Below are positions 6,484-11,079 of a stretch of DNA of 11,079 nt, in pieces. The stretch comes from Saccoglossus kowalevskii. Lineage: Eukaryota > Hemichordata > Enteropneusta > Harrimaniidae. The DNA lies in NCBI RefSeq assembly GCF_000003605.2, contig NW_003126886.1, positions 1 through 11,079 of the forward strand, given 5' to 3'. The notes under the pieces were generated by a model. The model had not been told where the DNA came from. It was given only the letters and a program-made list of their open reading frames with translations, and did not search any database. Position 1 is the first letter of the stretch, and every line of letters starts with the position of its first letter. Position numbers and translations under genes: made by a program.

Positions 6484-8020
6484 TACATCTCCAGAAGTGA
6501 CAAATAATGACAGTGATACCCCTTAACTAGAACCTCAAGTGACAACAAATGACAGTGATGCCCCAGTGCCAGCAGATAACACATCTCAAGAAGTGACAAA
6601 TAATGACAGTGATACCCCTAACTAGAATCTCTAGTGACAACAAATGACAACAATGCCCCAGTGCCAGCAGATACTACATCTCCAGAAGTGACAAATAATG
6701 ACAGTGATACCCCTTAACTAGAACCTCAAGTGACAAAAAATGACAGTGATGCCCCAGCGCCAACAAATACTACATCTCCAGAAGTGACAAATAATGACAG
6801 TGATACTCCTTAACTAGAACTTTAAGTGACAACAAATGACAGCAATGCCCCAGTGCCAGCAGATATTACATCTCCAGAAGTGACAAATAATGACAGTGAT
6901 GCCTCTTAACTAGAACCTCAAGTGACAACAAATGACAGTGATGCCCCAGTGCCAGCAGATACTATATCTCAAGAAGTGACAAATAATGACAGTGATACCC
7001 CTAACTAGAATCTCTAGTGACAACAAATGACAACAATGCCCCAGTGCCAGCAGATACTACATCTCCAGAAGTGACAAATAATGACAGTGATGCCTCTTAA
7101 CTAGAACCTCAAGTGACAACAAATGACAGCGATGCCCCAGTGCCAGCAGATACTACATCTCCAGAAGTGACAAATAATGACAGTGATGCCCCAGTGCCAG
7201 CAGATACTATATTCCAAAAGTGACAAATGATGACAGTGATACCCCTTAACTAGGACCTCAAGTGACAACAAATGACAGTGATGCCCCAGTGCCAGCAAAT
7301 ACTACATCTCCAGAAGTGACAAATAATGACAGTGATACTCCTTAACTAGAACTTTAAGTGACAACAAATGACAGCAATGTCCCAGTGCCAGCAGATATTT
7401 CATCTCCAGAAGTAACAAATAATGACAGTGATACCCCTAACTAGAATCTCTAGTGACAACAAATGACAGCGATGCCCCAGTGCCAGCAGATACTACATCT
7501 CCAGAAGTGACAAATAATGACAGTGATGCCCCAGTGCCAGCAGATACTATATTTCAAAAGTGACAAATGATGACAGTGATACCCCTTAACTAGAACCTCA
7601 AATGACAACAAATGACAGTGATGCCCCAGTGCCAGCAGATACTATATTTCAAAAGTGACAAATGATGACAGTGATACCCCTTAACTAGAACCTCAAATGA
7701 CAACAAATGACAGTGATGCCCCAGTGCCAGCAGATACTATATTTCAAAAGTGACAAATGATGACAGTGATACCCCTTAACTAGAACCTCAAATGACAACA
7801 AATGACAGTGATGCCCCAGTGCCAGCAGATACTATATTTCAAAAGTGACAAATGATGACAGTGATACCCCTTAACTAGAACCTCAAATGACAACAAATGA
7901 CAGTGATGCCCCAGTGCCAGCAGATACTATATTTCAAAAGTGACAAATGATTATAGTGATACCCCTTAACTGGAACCTCAAATGACAAATTATGACAGCG
8001 ATGCCCCAGTGCCAGCAGAT
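6484..8020 (+). repeat. 95/96-bp satellite with higher-order structure (17 units)
   Basis: Units starting at the AGAAGTGAC position fall at 6493, 6589, 6684, 6780, 6876, 6972, 7067, 7163, 7216, 7312, 7408, 7503, 7556, 7651, 7746, 7841 and 7936. Steps are 95 or 96 bp except for two 53-bp short units (7163-7215 and 7503-7555). Each full unit is a dimer of two related halves, both built around GTGACA..AATGACAGTGATNCCCC: one about 43 bp ending TTAACTAGAACCTCA, the other about 53 bp ending AGTGCCAGCAGATAC. Variants recur at multi-unit spacing (for example, the CCCCTAACTAGAATCTCTAG variant at units 6589 and 6972, 383 bp apart). Four consecutive units from 7551 to 7930 are identical. The open frames on the minus strand here are repeat artefacts. 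Confidence 0.92.
7551..7930 (+). repeat. Four identical consecutive 95-bp satellite units
   Basis: Copies at 7551-7645, 7646-7740, 7741-7835 and 7836-7930 show no differences by eye, while units on both sides differ from them and from each other. This marks very recent amplification or conversion, or an assembly artefact in a tandem array. The following unit (7931-8020) carries several substitutions and then the array ends. Confidence 0.9.
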
Positions 8021-8610
8021 CATGAGTCTAGGGTCTTCCAGAAGAACTTTGATCTCCAACCTATTGCGCCAGCCTCCCAAAAATCACAGAAAAGTTAAAA
8101 AGACATTCCGGACCAAAAATTACTCTAAATTAGAGGTCAAATTTATCAGCAATGAAAACAGAGATATGAAAAAATAGCAAACTCGGGCCCACACTCATGC
8201 CGAGTAGAATGAGCTATGTCAGGATTATTCTAAGATTGGTAGAAGGTGGTACATTTGGTGCAAAGGTATTCAAAAATATTTTTTGGGATTATTGCCATGG
8301 CAACGTTGGAGCGTTTTTTTTTTTAGATTTTACTGCCCAACTAGAAATAAAGATAAGATAAAAAAACCAACACCGTTCCGAAAATTGACATTTTTAATTT
8401 GGTTACATTTGGTTGCACTAGAGTGAAGGTATGACCTGCTTGCCAAGTTTGAACAAAATCGGCCCAGCCAAAAATATCACAGAGGAGTTAATACGTGAAG
8501 ACGACGCACATACAGAATATATCTCACACACACACGCATACAATCATATATACACCCAAAAATAATTGTAAGGGCAATACTAGCGGAGCGAATCGCCAAT
8601 ACACATAGAC
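8021..8610 (+). mobile_element. Element C: probable repeat-derived tail with right-end-like signature
   Basis: The sequence after the satellite contains AAGTTTGAACAAAATCGGCC (about 8446-8465), a GACGACGCACATAC stretch (about 8500-8513) and a CA-rich microsatellite (about 8525-8560), then TAGCGGAGCG (8581-8590). The order AAGTTTGA..ATCGG, ACGACGCAC tract, then a GCGGAGC motif parallels the right ends of elements A and B. I infer a degraded member of the same broad class, perhaps with the satellite as its tandem core. The left limit is unknown and no inverted repeat was matched. The small plus-strand open frame at 7992-8177 is not convincing as a gene. Confidence 0.35.
8291..8304. promoter_or_regulatory. 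RFX/X-box-like palindrome
   Basis: ATTGCCATGGCAAC contains the 12-bp perfect palindrome TTGCCATGGCAA and differs by one base from the symmetric RFX site GTTGCCATGGCAAC. It lies in repeat-derived DNA, so it may be a common feature of that repeat rather than a gene control site. Confidence 0.35.
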
Positions 8611-9000
8611 AAACACTGCACACTAACAGTAACTGCAAAAACTTCCATTGTGTACTTCGCTCATGGGGGTCGAAAATGGAGTTCAAATCCACGACGTATT
8701 TCAGGGCGTGTCAATATACTATTTATATAGCCACGGCCTTAAAAGAGTACTTGATAAGTTGTATCATAAGCCCTCTTCTCTGGCACTGTGGTAGCGATGT
8801 ATTTACAACGACATGTATGTATATTATTACAGTATACAAATGGTGAAACAAACCTGCAGTATCCGAAGGTCAACGTCAAAGTCAAGACCTAGATTCAGCA
8901 GTGATTTTGATAGGTCAATGTTAACGAACTACGCCCCCACGACCAACGAATTTATACAAATTGACCTCAAAAAGCACGCATTTGCTTTATGATACAAATT
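8611..9000. other. Non-coding stretch with nuclear-receptor half-sites
   Basis: No exon is recognised. AGGTCA occurs at 8867-8872 and 8912-8917 on the plus strand and on the minus strand at 8962-8967, with a related TCAAAGTCA at about 8876-8884. The minus-strand open frame at 8477-8692 overlaps the CA-rich tract and is not supported as a gene. Confidence 0.35.
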
Positions 9001-9770
9001 TACTAAATGCGCACCCGTATTTCGGCGTTGCGAGGTTTATTCGTGTATGTTCGTGTTACCGGCCACGTTGATATATTTATGCTCGATATTACGTTCTGAG
9101 GATTCGAAAGAACTTCTGAGTATATGAGAGAACCGCTGCTGCAGATGGTCAACAAATTGTTAGTGTCGATTGCGTATTTCTGCCAAATAATTGTTCTCGC
9201 TCATTTCTGTTGAATGAAAAATATCCGAGATTGGGATATTCTTCACTGCACTTTATGTCCATAGCTCAAACAGAATATTGTTTGCCGATTTGACAGTTGA
9301 CAGCAAGCTTGACCCCACTGTGTGTTATCCATGGTTGGAGATAGCAGCGGGTCCATAGCTCCATAATTGTGACCAACGTTATCCTAGATTTATTTCACTG
9401 TACAGGGATATGTCTGATGTCAACTAATAATACGCAATTATCCAGGCAGTACTAGAATTTATTGCTGATACTAATTAGCTAATCATGTTTTGTATTGGGA
9501 AGTTGGATACTTGAACGTGTAGTTCCCGGGCGTGTAGTAGACGAGCATAATCGTACTGTCACATGTTTTTCGTCTTAGCCTAGTCTTTTCGTCTTAACCG
9601 TCGCAGTCTGCTTCATTGAATGTTTAGTTTAATAATTGATAAACATATATTCAGTGTGAGACTGTTGCTTTCACGTTGTGTTAATACAAAGATGATTTAA
9701 ACTTATCCTTCCGTTGTCAACGTATTCAATATACGGAAATAGCATGTGTGTGCGTTTGCGTGAGTGAAAC
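9001..9770. other. Apparently single-copy sequence without recognised gene
   Basis: No repeat, known domain or long frame is visible. Small features are a 10-bp palindrome ATTAGCTAAT (9474-9483), a repeated TTTTCGTCTTA motif at about 9570-9600 followed by GTCGCAG, and a CGTGTAGT direct repeat at about 9515-9540. None is enough for a call. Confidence 0.4.
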
Positions 9771-9780
9771 TTGAAGATGC

Positions 9781-9895
9781 AGGCGAGATTTCTCGTCGCA
9801 ACGCGTTCTATTTATTTCCAACGCGCGTGGTCAGCGCCGTTGATTGCGTTTATTTTGTTCTTTCATTCGCGAAATATATCGCTGGCACCGTTTAT
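9781..9895. promoter_or_regulatory. Local CpG cluster with paired CGTTTATTTTGT motifs
   Basis: About 15 CpG occur in roughly 110 bp (including AACGCGTT and AACGCGCG) in an otherwise AT-rich, CpG-poor window. The 12-mer CGTTTATTTTGT, which resembles a forkhead site, occurs at 9847-9858 and 9889-9900. Such a cluster can mark an unmethylated promoter, but no downstream exon is identified, so this is only a candidate. Confidence 0.3.
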
Positions 9896-10019
9896 TTTGT
9901 CATGTCTCACAACTGAATGTCCAAGCTGACTTTGTTTTGGCTGTAAACGTTTGTGCAAACCAGAATGTTAGGATAAACTTAATTTGTTCACTTTGTACAC
10001 GTCATATAATACTAGATGT

Positions 10020-10052
10020 GATTTATGATTGGCTGAGGAGATGATGTCATGT
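10020..10052. promoter_or_regulatory. NF-Y-like and CRE-like motif pair
   Basis: TGATTGGCT (about 10026-10034) is an inverted CCAAT box of NF-Y type. About 9 bp on, the palindrome-like ATGATGTCAT differs from the CRE core TGACGTCA by one C to T change at the CpG. Together with the CpG cluster 150 bp upstream this could be a promoter. The plus-strand open frame at 9844-10044 has no recognisable domain and I do not call it a gene. Confidence 0.25.
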
Positions 10053-10565
10053 ATAATTAATGAGTTGTATTTTACAAGATGGATCAACGATGTCCAACAC
10101 AGAATAAAAAAAGATACGTGTATACAATAGCGATATGGCTGATATCATGGCATTTGTTTACAATATTGTACCGGCTCTAATATTGGACACAGATGTTGCG
10201 TTAGCGAATGATACAAAGTGGTATAGATTTGATGAGTCGTTCAGATTGTAATAATAGTTAATACCCGTTGTATCTCCAAACTGTATCACTAAAACCACCA
10301 TTTCGAACACTCCTGTGTGAGTCAGTGATCAGTTTTGGGGCGAGCGGTCGGTGTTTTCAATAAGCCAGCGAGAGGAAAATGCAGTGACACTCCTATTCAT
10401 ATCATTATTTTGTCTAAAGTGAACAGAATAGAATAGTTGAATTCCTTGAACTGTGCCAAAACGTCGGGTTGACGGATCCGTGATATTCACTGATACTATA
10501 GAGCTCGTCCACAGTCCCTCTGAAGTTAGTTGTTGTTAGTTGTGTATAATATACGAAGCTCCAAA
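10053..10565. other. Non-coding stretch, nothing recognised
   Basis: No frame, repeat unit or known motif stands out apart from a CCAAAACGTCGGG segment near 10460. That segment faintly resembles the CGAAACGT signature common at Penelope-like ends, but alone it is not enough for a call. Confidence 0.35.
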
Positions 10566-10571
10566 CGTCTC

Positions 10572-10632
10572 TGACTTCAAACAATGGTTTATTTTATGAA
10601 GTTTCGGGGAGATGTAAAACCCCTTTTATCAA
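10572..10632 (-). ncRNA. Hammerhead-ribozyme-like fold, probably degenerate
   Basis: On the minus strand: TTGATAA (10632-10626) at the place of the CUGAUGA box, a 4-bp stem II GGGG/CCCC (10623-10620 with 10609-10606), GAA (10605-10603), a perfect 6-bp stem III ACTTCA/TGAAGT (10602-10597 with 10579-10574), and C at 10573 as the expected cleavage base. This is the type I order known from Penelope-like elements. Against it: two of the conserved box bases differ (C3 and G8), two extra A residues precede stem II, and stem I pairs poorly. I read it as a decayed ribozyme, or a chance fold that happens to lie in the right place. Confidence 0.35.
10588..10593 (-). terminator. AATAAA polyadenylation signal, minus strand
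   Basis: AATAAA on the minus strand lies about 330 bp beyond the stop codon of the partial Penelope-like ORF, inside the loop of the hammerhead-like fold. It could serve as that element's poly(A) signal. In AT-rich DNA a chance match is likely. Confidence 0.3.
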
Positions 10633-10924
10633 ACAACAAACTAAAATGGATAAAAAAACAAACAAATATTAGGGTTGCTGTACTATAAATGACACACTGC
10701 ATAAATATACAGTGCAGTAAAAGAAAAAAGATCAAAAAAGTGACATGGATGAAACGAGATAAAGTAATAAAAACTAAGAAAATTACCTGCTACTGGTGTG
10801 TACAGAGGATGTCAGTAAAGTACTGAAAAAGTAATGTGAAACTGAATAACAATAGATCATGAATATATTAAGGACACAAGGTGTGAAAGCATGAGTGTGG
10901 CGCCCTCAATGGTCAAATAAAGAA
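10633..10924 (-). other. Probable 3' non-coding region of the Penelope-like element
   Basis: AT-rich sequence between the stop codon of the GIY-YIG frame and the hammerhead-like fold, with T-rich tracts on the minus strand and no coding frame. Its assignment to the element rests on position. Confidence 0.4.
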
Positions 10925-11079
10925 TTACAAAATATGTTCCTCTCTTCTATTCAGCCCGTTTGGAGAAATAGTGCCTAATTTTTCTATCCAAAATGCTTCC
11001 TTGATTTTACAGTCGTGAATGTTTTTGAAGCCAGCATCAATATCTGTAACTTTAAGATTAACATTACTGTGGTTTGTGG
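10925..11079 (-). CDS. Carboxyl end of Penelope-like retroelement ORF (GIY-YIG endonuclease), partial
   Basis: The minus strand is open for 50 codons from the window edge (first complete codon 11077-11075) to a TAA at 10927-10925. It contains KIKEAFWIEKLGT and PNGLNRREE, the closing block of GIY-YIG endonuclease domains joined to reverse transcriptases in Penelope-like elements: R/K-E-x-x-W-I-x-K-L-x-T followed by P-x-G-L-N. In this family the endonuclease nicks target DNA to prime reverse transcription. The Glu of KEAFW is in the position of the catalytic Glu. The GIY and YIG strands and the RT lie beyond the window, so intactness is unknown. A free-standing GIY-YIG gene is the alternative, but the fragment's wording is typical of the retroelements. 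Confidence 0.6.
   Translation of the reverse strand, partial: TNHSNVNLKVTDIDAGFKNIHDCKIKEAFWIEKLGTISPNGLNRREEHIL

Noticed and set aside
7101-7298. Minus-strand open frame with repeated HHCHLLSLEVL-like text
   Set aside because: A translation of the 95-bp satellite; the repeats in the protein follow from the DNA repeats and stops occur in most other units.
5512-8020. CRISPR-like array
   Set aside because: The units are contiguous tandem repeats without unique spacers, in eukaryotic-type sequence with no cas genes.
8665-8692. tRNA or tRNA-derived SINE, from a GTTCAAATCC B-box-like match
   Set aside because: No A box at the right distance, no cloverleaf and no acceptor stem could be formed.
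8477-8692. Minus-strand 71-codon frame with Cys-rich segment
   Set aside because: It runs through a CA-rich microsatellite and repeat tail; the Cys/Val/Tyr content comes from the TGTGTG complement.
9844-10044. Plus-strand 66-codon frame in the CpG cluster
   Set aside because: No recognisable domain, no splice context and no homologous wording; a frame of this length is expected by chance.

Overview
This window looks like intergenic DNA from an AT-rich invertebrate genome, most likely a bivalve mollusc or another marine lophotrochozoan. I see no intact protein-coding gene. The evidence for the host is indirect: a pearl/Helentron-like element with tandem cores and an ACGG-type microsatellite at its right end, a DIRS-order retroelement, a Penelope-like 3' end, and long minisatellites. 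This mix is typical of bivalve genomes, but the species cannot be read from the sequence. Nothing suggests a bacterial or phage origin.

Layout. Bases 1-210 are AT-rich with no gene. About 212-1186 (element A) holds diverged ~295-300 bp tandem units carrying AAAATGGCCG palindromes, then a short GGACGCA-type right end with a hairpin and CTAAAAA. Bases 1341-2372 (element B) form a well-delimited pearl/HINE-like non-autonomous element: 12-bp terminal inverted repeats, a 157-bp core repeated about six times, a GACGGACGAC microsatellite and a terminal hairpin. About 2690-5450 is a decayed minus-strand DIRS-like retrotransposon. Reading from high to low coordinates it shows a reverse transcriptase (RT; FYSQVFVVPK, DLSNAYLH, YLDD), RNase H (THDYGSEVG, ELKAV, RMDN) and the amino-terminal domain of a tyrosine recombinase (YR), broken by frameshifts and stops. 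It is split by a solo LTR at 3878-4366 with a perfect 5-bp target duplication, GTCGC. Bases 5512-6266 are a 43-bp minisatellite. After a spacer of inverted motif copies, 6484-8020 is a 95/96-bp satellite with a 43+53 internal structure and higher-order organisation. Bases 8021-8610 are repeat-derived sequence with a right-end-like tail (element C) and a perfect RFX-like palindrome. Bases 8700-10565 are the only apparently single-copy stretch, with nuclear-receptor half-sites, a CpG cluster and NF-Y/CRE-like motifs but no recognisable exon. The right edge, 10925-11079 on the minus strand, is the carboxyl end of a Penelope-like GIY-YIG ORF. About 290 bp beyond its stop lies a hammerhead-ribozyme-like fold, apparently degenerate.

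The parts do not form a pathway. They record successive mobile-element insertions: a DIRS-like copy, an LTR element landing in it and later recombining to a solo LTR, Helentron-type elements nearby, satellite expansion, and a Penelope-like copy at the edge. The least expected signals are the heat-shock-type element in the LTR, the possibly shared 43-bp periodicity of two neighbouring satellites, and the hammerhead-like fold.
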